The notes below the pieces were generated by a model. It had not been told where the DNA came from, did not search any database, and was given only the letters and a program-made list of their open reading frames with translations. A stretch of 41,830 nucleotides of DNA from a virus. The stretch spans positions 1-41,830 of the IMG/VR virus record IMGVR_UViG_3300044680_000165; one strand, written 5' to 3'. Positions 16,067-23,345 of this stretch are shown piece after piece. Both the position numbers and the translations under genes were made by a program. The first letter of the stretch is position 1, and every line of letters begins with the position of its first letter.

Positions 16067-17083
16067 TTATTTCCTTTTGAGGCGGGCGAGATCCTTGGCG
16101 TTTTGCGCCTTTTGATAAGTCTCGAAATCGCCATCTTCAACGGCCTGATCGACGGCATCTTTGGCGACGGTTCCTTTACCAGAAACCTGATGCGGTGGTC
16201 GAGCGGCCTGGGTCACGGGTTTGGCAGGAGGGGTTTGAGTGCCGGAGAATGTGCCTTCGATCTGCGCCAGTTTGCGAAACTGCTGGGCTGGATTGATCTT
16301 ATTGACAAATCGTCCGGCCTTTGGATCGTGCTCACCGTAAAATCCTTGCAGAATTTCCGGGTGTTGGCCGAGATAATAAAGAACCTCACCAGCATGCTCG
16401 GAATCCAAAAGAAAAATATCGGTTGCCGATCCCCGCGGAATCACCAGGTCGGGATTCAATGCGACCGAAACAAAATCCTGATATTTCTCGCGTACGGGCT
16501 CAAGTTTTTTGGCGAAACCTTCGGCTACAGTCCGTTCCGCTTGCGTGCGCTGTTGCTCGGCCGCGGTTTTTGCTGATATTTCCTGAAATTCCCGAACGGC
16601 TTCGGAGCGATTCCATTTGTCATGCGCTTTTTGCCATTCGCGCCAGTCTGCATAAACTGGCTTTCCGGTTTTCGGGTCAACATCATCAACCATCGGCTCT
16701 GCATTGGCTTTTGCCTTCTCAGGAGCAGGTTGCGAGGTCTGCTGGGGGTCACGCTTAGGTTGAGAAGTTTCCAGCTTGAGCAGGCGCTCTTTTAAGTCCT
16801 TGTTTTCGCGGGTGATTTTCTGCCAGCGAGATTCAGAAGTTCGCGTCGTGCGGGTTTGTGCCGGGGTTTCTTCCTGCGGTGGAGCGGCTTCCGAGGCCGC
16901 AGCGATTTCGTCACCCTTGTCGCCGGGTGTGGCGGGTGCTTCAACTTCTTCTTTCTTTTCGGGCTTCTCGTCCTTGAATTCGCCTGTCAACCGATAGTGC
17001 GGGTCGTCTGGGAGGAATCCAGTTTCGAGAGCGTCTTCCAAATTGGAAGCTACCGGGGCTTCCGAAGTAACGGTGGTACTCAT
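16067..17083 (-). CDS. Scaffolding protein
   Basis: 338 residues from ATG 17083 (GAAAGG nine bases before it; a TTG five codons upstream is less likely). P22 gp8 is 303 residues. It is highly charged and Pro/Glu/Lys-rich (EFKDEKPEKKEEVEAPATPG), with a coiled coil at ~100-120 (ENKDLKERLLKLETSQPKRD). The basic helix at the C-terminus (KAQNAKDLARLKRK) matches the coat-binding end expected of scaffolds. Its position between portal and coat genes is the P22 arrangement. Confidence 0.82.
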   Translation of the reverse strand: MSTTVTSEAPVASNLEDALETGFLPDDPHYRLTGEFKDEKPEKKEEVEAPATPGDKGDEIAAASEAAPPQEETPAQTRTTRTSESRWQKITRENKDLKERLLKLETSQPKRDPQQTSQPAPEKAKANAEPMVDDVDPKTGKPVYADWREWQKAHDKWNRSEAVREFQEISAKTAAEQQRTQAERTVAEGFAKKLEPVREKYQDFVSVALNPDLVIPRGSATDIFLLDSEHAGEVLYYLGQHPEILQGFYGEHDPKAGRFVNKINPAQQFRKLAQIEGTFSGTQTPPAKPVTQAARPPHQVSGKGTVAKDAVDQAVEDGDFETYQKAQNAKDLARLKRK

Positions 17084-17106
17084 GGTTTGGCCTTTCAATT
17101 TTCCCC

Positions 17107-17135
17107 TTAACGCCGGGGCGCGGAAGTGCTAAAGT
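17107..17135 (+). promoter_or_regulatory. Candidate promoter for the 17.1 kb plus-strand gene
   Basis: TTAACG (17107-17112), 17-base spacer, TAAAGT (17130-17135), eight bases to ATG 17144. Near-leaderless geometry; no Shine-Dalgarno. Confidence 0.4.
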
Positions 17136-17143
17136 CTTGGGCT

Positions 17144-17311
17144 ATGAAATACAAGGTTCGGCTGCATTGCGTGAGCGAAAACTATTTTTACGATTTTATG
17201 AAGCAGTGCTTCGAGATCCGGGCTTGGTTTTACGCACAAGATAATCGGCGCGTTTTCGTGGTCATTGGCCGCCGGAACTTTGCTGAGCAGGCTGTGGATT
17301 CTGGGGAGTAG
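17144..17311 (+). CDS. Small plus-strand protein between scaffold and portal genes
   Basis: 55 residues: MKYKVRLHCVSENYFYDFMK, then an Arg/aromatic-rich part (RVFVVIGRRN). It fills the 178-base gap between the portal stop and the scaffold start and overlaps the last 50 bases of the portal gene on the other strand. Codon choice resembles the phage's real genes. The sequence suggests a small alpha/beta fold. Function unknown. Confidence 0.5.
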   Translation: MKYKVRLHCVSENYFYDFMKQCFEIRAWFYAQDNRRVFVVIGRRNFAEQAVDSGE

Positions 17312-19457
17312 GTGTCATCTGCTGGGCCTGCAAAGCTTGCTGTTGTTGGGCTAGAGCTTGCTCATGCGCCTGTTCCGATGCTTGCAAACCAGCTTCATGC
17401 GCTGCACCGTGGTTCTCCAAATAGAATTGCTTGTACATTTCCATTTCCTGCGAAGCCACGGACTGTTTGCTCGCTAAAAGCTCACCCAGCACCTTGATGT
17501 CATTCGCCAGTTGAGCCCGGAAATTTTCTCCGTCTTCCTTCATTTGCTGCTGGATGAGTTTCGTCTGCTGTTCCAACACTTTCCCGGCCCGCTCCATGTG
17601 CAAAGCCGCGAGTTCCTGCTGAGTCTGTTGCAATTGAGTTTGTAATTGAGAAACCACTGCCTGCGCTTGCGGAGGAAGATTATCGGGACTCGGCGGATCG
17701 AAAACTTCCGCGATCTGTTGACCGATAGGCCCGAGCGTGGGTCTCATGCGGATGGTCATGGCTAGAACTTTTGCGCCAGGAGTTCCGGGTTGCGGAAGGT
17801 TGGCGATATTGTCCACCATCGTGTCCGCGAAATCGTCCTGCTCTTCGCGTTCCGAGGCGTAGCTCGGCCCTGTTGAAATGGTGACATCGAAATCGCCCTT
17901 ACCGGTGTGCATGTGGTCTTCTTCCAAGCCTTGCACGTCGTAAGCATCGTCTTCATCCAAGGGATGAGAAGTGTTTCCGACTAACTGCATGGTTGACCGG
18001 GTTCCATCGGGTTTCGCAATCGGCATTTCTCGTTGGGTATCGATGATGGGAGTAATCAGGTCATTGATCTGCCATCCCATGTTGTAGAGAAAACCGTTTT
18101 CGTAGCGATCCACAAACTGGGTCGCGCCCAACTGCTCCATGTCATCGATCTTTGAAAGGGCCACGCCGGATTTTTGATTCCGTCTCTGGGCCGCGTCGGG
18201 CATGGGAGAAATCCCCATTGCGGCCTGAATTGAGCGGGTTCTGGCATCGATCGCCGTCTCCCACTCGCCAAAGTTCGGAGTCAGAGAAGTCATCGTCGGC
18301 AATGGCAAAACTTCGCCACTGGCAGCGTCGATATTCACATCCACTTCGACGTAGGGATGAGCCACTTTCGTAATCTCATCCCACGTTTCTTTGTCCGATT
18401 CGAATTGCCCTTTGTAACCAACGTAGGGAGTCTTTGGAATCAGTCCAGCGGTCTCGCATTCTCCACTCGCCAGGTAATCTAAAAGCATCTGCGGATCGCG
18501 GGCGAACCTGACCATCGAAAGCAACTGTCTTTTTGCCGTTCCGCCTTCGGTCGTCCAACGCTCGGGCCCGAAACAAGAGATGATCGGAATGCGCTTTCCA
18601 GCCCAAGGGATCTCGTCCAAAATCTCGATGCCGTTGGTCATGTATTGCGTGACTTTGGGGGTTTCAACGGCGCGTTCGCGCTTCACTTCGCCGCGCAGGT
18701 TCGTGGCTTTGGCCTCTTTCCATTCGTCTTCGGTGAAAACGATTGGCCCTTGGGCAGTTTGCACCAGCAGGAGTTTTGAGAGAGTGTTTTCTACCTTCCA
18801 GAACTCGGCAATCTGGACATATTTTTCTTTGATCCAATCGGACACACTGACATCGGTCGAATCGAGATCGTCGAAATCTGTGACTCGCGCTTTCGGATAG
18901 TCATGCTTGAATTTTTTCTTTGAAAGGAGGTCGAGAAAAAAAGCATCGGGAATATCGCTCGCGTCCGGCTGCTTGTAGTACGGGGAAATCAGAACCGTGT
19001 CTGGATTCTGTACTGGCTTAATGAGAATTTCCTGATCGAAGCTCTCCTCGTCTTTATATTCCGTGCGGATGACGGCGAATCCATAACTGCGTTCGGTCAT
19101 GGACTGGAAAGCCCCTAAGTAAATCGGCTGGGCCTGCGAACGATCTTCAATCCCCATGATGCAGGCGGAACGCTTCTTCGCGTCTTCGTCGTTGGCGCCG
19201 TTCCCTTTGGGAATCGCTTTGATGGCCCGCTTCGATTTGCGGACATTCCCGTTGACTTGAGCGAGAAACTGGTTTAGTTGATCGAGATGGATACAAGGTC
19301 TTCCTGCATCTCGACGCGCATCACGGTCTTTGTCCGACCACGGCCCGCCAGGGGAGAGCGCCCGCATGTCTTCCGCAGCTTCTTCGCGGATCTCCCGCCA
19401 AGCCTCGCGGTAGTCGGCAAAAGCATCGCGAATTTCTTTGGGTTCGGGGGCGGCCAT
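17262..19457 (-). CDS. Portal protein, P22 type
   Basis: 731 residues (P22 gp1 is 725). Family features: the N-terminal helical region with DYREAWREIREEAAEDMRAL and GRPCIHLDQLNQFLAQVNGN; the clip/wing segment AFQSMTERSYGFAVIRTEYK; DPQMLLDYLASGECETAGLI; and RRNQKSGVALSKIDDMEQLG. The end is a long Gln-rich helical barrel (ALAQQQQALQAQQMTPTPQN) like the P22 portal barrel. Twelve copies form the head vertex through which DNA is packaged and ejected. Confidence 0.9.
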   Translation of the reverse strand: MAAPEPKEIRDAFADYREAWREIREEAAEDMRALSPGGPWSDKDRDARRDAGRPCIHLDQLNQFLAQVNGNVRKSKRAIKAIPKGNGANDEDAKKRSACIMGIEDRSQAQPIYLGAFQSMTERSYGFAVIRTEYKDEESFDQEILIKPVQNPDTVLISPYYKQPDASDIPDAFFLDLLSKKKFKHDYPKARVTDFDDLDSTDVSVSDWIKEKYVQIAEFWKVENTLSKLLLVQTAQGPIVFTEDEWKEAKATNLRGEVKRERAVETPKVTQYMTNGIEILDEIPWAGKRIPIISCFGPERWTTEGGTAKRQLLSMVRFARDPQMLLDYLASGECETAGLIPKTPYVGYKGQFESDKETWDEITKVAHPYVEVDVNIDAASGEVLPLPTMTSLTPNFGEWETAIDARTRSIQAAMGISPMPDAAQRRNQKSGVALSKIDDMEQLGATQFVDRYENGFLYNMGWQINDLITPIIDTQREMPIAKPDGTRSTMQLVGNTSHPLDEDDAYDVQGLEEDHMHTGKGDFDVTISTGPSYASEREEQDDFADTMVDNIANLPQPGTPGAKVLAMTIRMRPTLGPIGQQIAEVFDPPSPDNLPPQAQAVVSQLQTQLQQTQQELAALHMERAGKVLEQQTKLIQQQMKEDGENFRAQLANDIKVLGELLASKQSVASQEMEMYKQFYLENHGAAHEAGLQASEQAHEQALAQQQQALQAQQMTPTPQNPQPAQQSSGGQ

Positions 19458-19460
19458 AAA

Positions 19461-20156
19461 CTATTGCAGAAGGACTTTCGGAGTGGAGCACTTCGGACAC
19501 CTCGCGGAATCGCCAATGACCCAGCCGGACAATCGCGCTTTCACGTAACCATCTTGCGGCTCCCAGCAACGGAACTTTTCTTCCCTGGGACATTCAGAAC
19601 AAGTCAAGGTCATGGTGCAGCGGTTGGGAATGTGTTGCGGGCACCAGTTTTTCTTTCCATCCGAGCGCCAGCCGGTGGCTCGAGCATCTTTTTCAGCTTG
19701 CTTTCTGTCCGGCGCGCGGAAGACTTCAGAGGCAGTGCATTTCGCGCACACCATCTCTAGTCCGCCGTGCTTTTCATGTGCAACCTGCGCGATGGCTTCC
19801 TGCGCCAATCGATTCAACCGGTATTCCGGGGATTCAACTTCGCCAACTTTGAAAGCTTCGGGATATTGAGTTGCAGAGTTCCAGGTGTCCCACTGTTCGC
19901 GTTCCGCCCGTTCTTTGGTCTCAGACTCGTAAACGTCCAGAGGCTTGGCAATGAAGCAGAGATGCGGTTTCAGGGCTTCGTAAGCGATTCTTCGCTGGTC
20001 AGGCCGCGTGGACATCAGTAGGCCACGAAAGGAATTGTGGGTTCGATACATACACGCCATTTGCGCGAACAGATTGGCATCGTCAATCCCACCGAAGCCC
20101 ATGGTCTTGAGCTGGTGATTGATTTTCTGCCGTTCTTCTAAAGTGACGTGGGCCAT
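19461..20156 (-). CDS. Zinc-ribbon protein upstream of portal
   Basis: 231 residues. The N-terminal half is helical (EERQKINHQLKTMGFGGIDD, EAIAQVAHEKHGG). The C-terminal 100 residues carry four Cys/His knuckles: CAKC (137-140), CPQH (172-175), CSEC (186-189) and CPKC (220-223), which would hold two zinc ions as two ribbons. No known P22 counterpart. It may be a nucleic-acid-binding head-assembly or packaging accessory. Stop and start abut the 140-residue gene before it. Confidence 0.62.
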   Translation of the reverse strand: MAHVTLEERQKINHQLKTMGFGGIDDANLFAQMACMYRTHNSFRGLLMSTRPDQRRIAYEALKPHLCFIAKPLDVYESETKERAEREQWDTWNSATQYPEAFKVGEVESPEYRLNRLAQEAIAQVAHEKHGGLEMVCAKCTASEVFRAPDRKQAEKDARATGWRSDGKKNWCPQHIPNRCTMTLTCSECPREEKFRCWEPQDGYVKARLSGWVIGDSARCPKCSTPKVLLQ

Positions 20157-20579
20157 TTATTCGGGCACTTCCTTGTTGTCGTTTTCGGCTTCATCACTCC
20201 CGTGGCCCATGCCCAGGTGTTCCGCAATGTGGTCGAGCATGTCGCCATGAGTCGAGCTTTGGCCATTCGCGTCGAATGGATAAGAGTGGTTAGTCTCTTC
20301 CATGAACGCGCCACCGGGGGACTTCGCCATCTTCGTCGGCATCATTTCGTGATGGACAGTGTGTCCGGTGACTGCCATGCCGGGGCCGTGATGGATTTCG
20401 ATGCGCATGCTGCGTATTTTTGGCGCGTTCATTTTTGCCTCGTGTTTTTCTTCCATCGCGCGGCCTTTGGCGGTCTCTTTATTGCCCCGCATGGCCCCAA
20501 TGGAGTTCATCACTTTGTAAGGTACAGCGGACTTTTCGCCGTACTCTTTTTTCAGCTTGGTTTCGAGAAATTTGGGCAT
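20157..20579 (-). CDS. Hypothetical His/Met-rich protein in the packaging region
   Basis: 140 residues, hydrophilic. The N-terminal part is basic (FLETKLKKEYGEKSAVPYKV). The middle and end are rich in His and Met (GPGMAVTGHTVHHEMMPTKM, THGDMLDHIAEHLGMGHGSD), which suggests metal binding. Abuts both neighbours in the operon. No family assigned. Confidence 0.58.
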   Translation of the reverse strand: MPKFLETKLKKEYGEKSAVPYKVMNSIGAMRGNKETAKGRAMEEKHEAKMNAPKIRSMRIEIHHGPGMAVTGHTVHHEMMPTKMAKSPGGAFMEETNHSYPFDANGQSSTHGDMLDHIAEHLGMGHGSDEAENDNKEVPE

Positions 20580-20882
20580 TTAGTTCTCGACTGTTTTGGT
20601 GGCAGGTTTCACGGCCGCGACTGGGGCTGCCGGTAAAGCGGCCTTGACCTGAGCGTCCAAAGCGTTGACGTTGGCCACGACGGGTTCAATCGCGGAGTCC
20701 GGGGTGCCTTGGGCTGCGATCAAAGCATCGACATCGGTGGTGAGTTGGGTGACTGCTGCGTTCAGATCGTCAATGGCTGCCATTTGTTTCTCCTGGTTTG
20801 AAATGATGAGTTTCTGGTTAGTTAAGATTTCGGCGAAGGCGTGTCGAATGATGCGCTCGAGTTCCCAGTGTTTCGGAAACAT
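20580..20882 (-). CDS. Small helical protein
   Basis: 100 residues. One long helix with heptad-like spacing (AIDDLNAAVTQLTTDVDALI), then an Ala/Pro/Val tail (AALPAAPVAAVKPATKTVEN). An internal ATG at codon 34, MAAIDDLNAAV, preceded by AGGAGAAACAA, is a likely alternative start that would give 67 residues. Probably a structural accessory protein. Confidence 0.55.
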   Translation of the reverse strand: MFPKHWELERIIRHAFAEILTNQKLIISNQEKQMAAIDDLNAAVTQLTTDVDALIAAQGTPDSAIEPVVANVNALDAQVKAALPAAPVAAVKPATKTVEN

Positions 20883-20993
20883 TCAGTCTTCCTCGTCGTC
20901 TTCGTCTCCGCCAGCCAGTACAATTCCGACGACGATTAGAAGCATGAGAAAAGCGGCACCGAAAATGACAGCGAGCACTTTTAAAGTGTCCAT
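20883..20993 (-). CDS. Single-span membrane miniprotein
   Basis: 36 residues: MDTLKVLAVIFGAAFLMLLI plus IVVGIVLAGG form one transmembrane helix, followed by an acidic tail DEDDEED. Its TGA lies just ahead of the next ATG (TGAATG). The acidic tail would face the cytoplasm or periplasm. Role unknown. Small membrane proteins within structural operons can act as accessory holins. Confidence 0.6.
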   Translation of the reverse strand: MDTLKVLAVIFGAAFLMLLIVVGIVLAGGDEDDEED

Positions 20994-21147
20994 AAATGTG
21001 CGGTTCCTTGTCTCCCTATGCTGCCATCTGGCCCCGAAGGGTTAGGTAAGAACCGGCCAGCCACCGGTTGCGGTACGATTTCCGCGTCCGCTGCCCCAGG
21101 AACCGCATGCTACGAGGCAGTTCTTCGCATAGGCAGATAAGGTGGGA

Positions 21148-21192
21148 GGGGCGGAACCGCGAAGTCGGCAAACTTCGGTGCACGTCCGCCCC
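21148..21192. other. Nested stem-loop immediately left of the insertion element
   Basis: Outer arms GGGGCGGA (21148-21155) and TCCGCCCC (21185-21192) pair perfectly; inner arms CGAAGT (21160-21165) and ACTTCG (21172-21177) also pair. No T-run follows on either strand, so it is not a classical terminator. It lies in a ~200-base region without a convincing gene. The target duplication of the insertion element starts at the next base, 21193. Confidence 0.65.
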
Positions 21193-21200
21193 CAATTTGG
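21193..21200. repeat. Target-site duplication, left copy
   Basis: CAATTTGG directly precedes the left inverted end and recurs perfectly at 23321-23328 after the right end. Eight bases is the duplication length known for IS1595-family transposition. Confidence 0.85.
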
Positions 21201-21224
21201 GGTAATAATATACTTGACTAACCA
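21201..21224 (+). repeat. Left terminal inverted repeat
   Basis: Begins GGTAATAATATAC and ends CTAACCA. It pairs with the reverse complement of 23297-23320 at 20 of 24 positions; mismatches at positions 5, 14, 15 and 17. Confidence 0.85.
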
Positions 21225-21242
21225 TGATTTCCTTGCTATTGT
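21214..21242 (+). promoter_or_regulatory. Strong promoter in the left IS end, leaderless spacing
   Basis: TTGACT (21214-21219), 17-base spacer, TATTGT (21237-21242), then GTGGTC and ATG 21249. Transcription should begin at or beside the start codon. The -35 lies inside the inverted repeat, so transposase binding could repress it. Confidence 0.65.
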
Positions 21243-21248
21243 GTGGTC

Positions 21249-21518
21249 ATGGGCGAAACCGACGATCTACGCGATCAACTCTTTGGCATCCTCGAAGATT
21301 TACTTAGCGAGAATCTTGTCCTGATTTCTGCGATGCGGATAGCGAAAGACTATCTTCCCTTGGAAGCCCGACAGGAGATAGACCGCTTTGTTCAGGGCGC
21401 ATTATCCGATCCAGAGCGGCTCGAAGCTGCGGAGCGTGCCGTCGTTCAATATAAGAGTCAACCTCTCGCGCAAACTCTCGCAGAACTCCGGCAACAGAAT
21501 TGGAAGAAAGGGAATTAA
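21249..21518 (+). CDS. First passenger gene of the IS element, unknown function
   Basis: 89 residues from ATG 21249, chosen because it lies six bases after the -10; a GTG two codons upstream overlaps the -10 spacing. Mostly helical and acidic (GETDDLRDQLFGILEDLLSE, LPLEARQEIDRFVQGALSDP). It stops two bases before the transposase-fragment ATG, whose Shine-Dalgarno it contains. No family recognised. It may be a regulator of the element. Confidence 0.65.
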   Translation: MGETDDLRDQLFGILEDLLSENLVLISAMRIAKDYLPLEARQEIDRFVQGALSDPERLEAAERAVVQYKSQPLAQTLAELRQQNWKKGN

Positions 21519-21520
21519 GC

Positions 21521-21976
21521 ATGGGCAATACTCCTAAAACATTGCAAGCGGCGATTCGACATTTCAGCGATGAGCAGGTCTGCATCGACACAGTAGCCGC
21601 ACTCCGATGGAAGAATGGCCCTGAGTGCCCTGCTTGCGGCCATAAGGAACACTACTACCTGAAAACCCAAAAACGCTGGAAGTGCAAAGAGTGCTACAAG
21701 CAGTTCACTGTAAAGCTTGGCACCATCTTTGAGGCCTCGCCCATCTCGCTCGACAAATGGTTGCTCGCGCTCTGGATGCTGGTCAATTGCAAGAATGGTG
21801 TGAGCAGCTATGAAGTAGCTCGCGCTTTGGGAATCACTCAGAAATCCGCATGGTTTGTCATGCACCGCCTGAGATTCGCTTTGCAGCGCGGTTCGCTGGT
21901 CAAGATGGGCGGTGGTGGCGGGAAGCGCGGGCCGAAGCCCGCTTCTTCCGTTTCCGCTTCTCGGAATCAAGCATAG
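21521..21976 (+). CDS. Truncated IS1595-family transposase (zinc ribbon + HTH only)
   Basis: 151 residues with AAAGGGA before ATG 21521. Residues ~34-70 form the IS1595 zinc ribbon: CPACG (about 38-42), then CKEC (about 59-62) followed by YKQFTVKLGTIFEASPISLD. An HTH segment follows (WLLALWMLVNCKNGVSSYEV, ALGITQKSAWFVMHRLRFAL). A complete family member then continues into a DDE(H)-type catalytic domain with a VDET(F/Y)IGG motif. Here the frame ends in unrelated residues (GGGGGKRGPKPASSVSASRN) that lie antisense to the 59-residue gene. The catalytic domain is absent, so the protein may only bind the element's ends. Confidence 0.85.
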   Translation: MGNTPKTLQAAIRHFSDEQVCIDTVAALRWKNGPECPACGHKEHYYLKTQKRWKCKECYKQFTVKLGTIFEASPISLDKWLLALWMLVNCKNGVSSYEVARALGITQKSAWFVMHRLRFALQRGSLVKMGGGGGKRGPKPASSVSASRNQA

Positions 21977-22079
21977 CTTTGAGTTCCGAGTGCGGGACAG
22001 ACAATACTTTTTTAAGGGCATTTTCAAAATTCGCGTACTCGCCCGTCTCATTCTTGGCGGAAGGTTTTGGGTGAGCCAC
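21900..22079 (-). CDS. Small basic protein of the IS cargo, possible antitoxin-like partner
   Basis: 59 residues on the opposite strand from GTG 22079, with GAGGG upstream and its own promoter at 22102-22131. The core ETGEYANFENALKKVLSVPH SELKAML matches the look of small proteins frequent in acidobacteria and cyanobacteria ('F..AL..VLSVPHSE.K..L..E'), often near PIN-type toxins. A Lys/Arg-rich tail follows (EKRKRKKRASARASRHH). Its 3' end overlaps the transposase fragment's end by 77 bases, marking where the catalytic part was lost. The antitoxin role is a guess. Confidence 0.6.
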   Translation of the reverse strand: MAHPKPSAKNETGEYANFENALKKVLSVPHSELKAMLDSEKRKRKKRASARASRHHRPS

Positions 22080-22095
22080 TTCTGTAAGCCCTCTG

Positions 22096-22926
22096 ATGGA
22101 GGGTATAGCAGTGGTGTGCTCACAAAGTCAACTCGGTAATACTGAACGGATACTGGAAATGCTCCGTATTGATGCGCGACGGTTTGCGGCTATGGTCGAC
22201 GTCCTTCTCGATTTAGCTCCCGGATTCAACATGGAGGGGGAAGGTGCGGTAGCAAAGGATGAAGCCGAAAATAAATTCGGGGCGCTCATTGCCTCTTGGA
22301 ATGAACTCGGCTGGCCAGAATTAGCCGCCCAAGCCGAACGTTTGCAGCGCCGTGCTCTTGCTGGAGAAATAGGCAAGCACATGCAAGAGATGACAAGCGA
22401 CCTACGCGAGGCATTTCTGGAGAGAGTGGAAAGAGATGCACTTTTAGTGATTCCTTCTCTGCAACGCAAATATTACGATCAAACTGAGCCGCTTTTCGGC
22501 AAGGTAGTGGCCGATGCGCTTCCTGAATCCGCCCAAGAAATCTCCGAAGCTGGAAAATGTTTTGCTCTGGATCGCTGGACAGCCTGCGTGTTTCATCTGA
22601 TGCGTGCCCTAGAATTGAGCTTACATCGTATCGCCAAACAACTTGGAACATCTTTCCCAGCCCCAATAGAACTCCAGGATTGGGGAACTATTGTCAAGAA
22701 AATCGACGCTCGCATTCGAGAGCTAGAGCAACAATCTCGCGGTCAACAAAAAGCCGAGGACTTACGGTTCTACTCATCACTCAATCTAGAATTTGAATGG
22801 TTCAAGAATGCATGGAGGAACAGCATTTCTCACGCTAGGGAATCTTACAATGAACAAGAGGCAGCAAACATTCTGAACCATGTCGAGAAATTTCTAAATG
22901 AAATAGCCAATCGCCCGACGATATAG
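22096..22926 (+). CDS. HEPN-like protein, candidate abortive-infection RNase, IS passenger
   Basis: 276 residues, helical throughout. The C-terminal third shows KCFALDRWTACVFHLMRALE (about 154-173), then W-RNSISH (241-246) and EAANILNHVEKFLNEIA. RNSISH fits the R(N/D/H)xxxH signature of HEPN ribonucleases, with the Arg and His in the place where HEPN toxins keep their active site. The 'fall in the number of residents'-type N-terminal region (15-140) is unassigned helical sequence. Proteins of this look occur as standalone defence genes. The true start could be a later ATG (codon 22), since no strong Shine-Dalgarno precedes 22096. It may guard the cell against competing phages; this is untested inference. 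Confidence 0.6.
   Translation: MEGIAVVCSQSQLGNTERILEMLRIDARRFAAMVDVLLDLAPGFNMEGEGAVAKDEAENKFGALIASWNELGWPELAAQAERLQRRALAGEIGKHMQEMTSDLREAFLERVERDALLVIPSLQRKYYDQTEPLFGKVVADALPESAQEISEAGKCFALDRWTACVFHLMRALELSLHRIAKQLGTSFPAPIELQDWGTIVKKIDARIRELEQQSRGQQKAEDLRFYSSLNLEFEWFKNAWRNSISHARESYNEQEAANILNHVEKFLNEIANRPTI
22102..22131 (-). promoter_or_regulatory. Promoter for the 59-residue minus-strand gene
   Basis: On the minus strand TTGACT (22126-22131), 18-base spacer, TATACC (22102-22107), 23 bases before GTG 22079. It lies inside the first codons of the HEPN-like gene, so the two would interfere. Confidence 0.5.
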
Positions 22927-22941
22927 AAAGAGAGCACGGAA

Positions 22942-23259
22942 TTGGAAATCGACAAGTACGTACTCATTAAGTTATTGGAGGCATTCGTTGACAACTCGGA
23001 AGTCTTGCAGCGCAGGTTGATGCTCTACCAGACACTTTTTGCCGCTGCTTGCAAGTCTAAGGGTCTCGACGAAGCGCAAATGCACAAAGTTGTGGAACGG
23101 GGTCGGGCGGAAATGGCTCCGAAGATAAGTGCTGCGTGTCGAGAAGATTATCTAGGCCTTCTGGCCAAACTTCCGCAGATAGTCGAATTGCTTGACGCAA
23201 ATCGAGACGAGGCCTTTCGACTTCTGAAAGAATGGACTCCAAAAGGCCCACCAAATTAG
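22942..23259 (+). CDS. Small helical protein downstream of the HEPN-like gene
   Basis: 105 residues from TTG 22942, 15 bases after the previous stop, with GAGAG upstream. Alpha-helical and charged (DKYVLIKLLEAFVDNSEVLQ, RAEMAPKISAACREDYLGLL), ending DANRDEAFRLLKEWTPKGPPN. It is probably co-transcribed with the HEPN-like gene and could be its partner or an immunity protein. No family recognised. Confidence 0.55.
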   Translation: MEIDKYVLIKLLEAFVDNSEVLQRRLMLYQTLFAAACKSKGLDEAQMHKVVERGRAEMAPKISAACREDYLGLLAKLPQIVELLDANRDEAFRLLKEWTPKGPPN

Positions 23260-23296
23260 GCTGCCCTGTCACGGTAATTCCTTTCATATCACAGTT

Positions 23297-23320
23297 TGGT
23301 TAGCCGTGTATATTAGTACC
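23297..23320 (-). repeat. Right terminal inverted repeat
   Basis: Read on the minus strand it begins GGTACTAATATAC and ends CTAACCA, matching 20 of the 24 bases of the left end. The target duplication follows at 23321. Confidence 0.85.
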
Positions 23321-23328
23321 CAATTTGG
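23321..23328. repeat. Target-site duplication, right copy
   Basis: CAATTTGG, identical to 21193-21200. Confidence 0.85.
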
Positions 23329-23345
23329 CTTGTCAGGCCGGAAGC

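Larger units (their letters stand above)
21201..23320 (+). mobile_element. IS1595-type insertion element with passenger genes, catalytic half lost
   Basis: 2,120 bp bounded by imperfect inverted repeats (20 of 24 matching) and a perfect 8-bp duplication. It carries a plus-strand gene starting from a promoter inside the left end, a transposase reduced to its zinc-ribbon/HTH half, a convergent 59-residue minus-strand gene, a 276-residue HEPN-like protein and a 105-residue protein. Without a DDE domain it cannot move by itself. It sits in an intergenic spot of the late operon, opposite to the surrounding transcription. The phage genes on both sides are intact. Confidence 0.85.

Noticed and set aside
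21016-21225. Minus-strand 69-codon frame starting inside the left IS end
   Set aside because: Its start depends on the inserted element and the product has no gene-like composition; at most a 30-codon ORF (start about 21108) remains, without support.
21900-22139. Plus-strand frames after the transposase fragment as a frameshifted catalytic domain
   Set aside because: None of the plus frames contains a VDET/IGG or other DDE motif; the region is explained by the minus-strand 59-residue gene.
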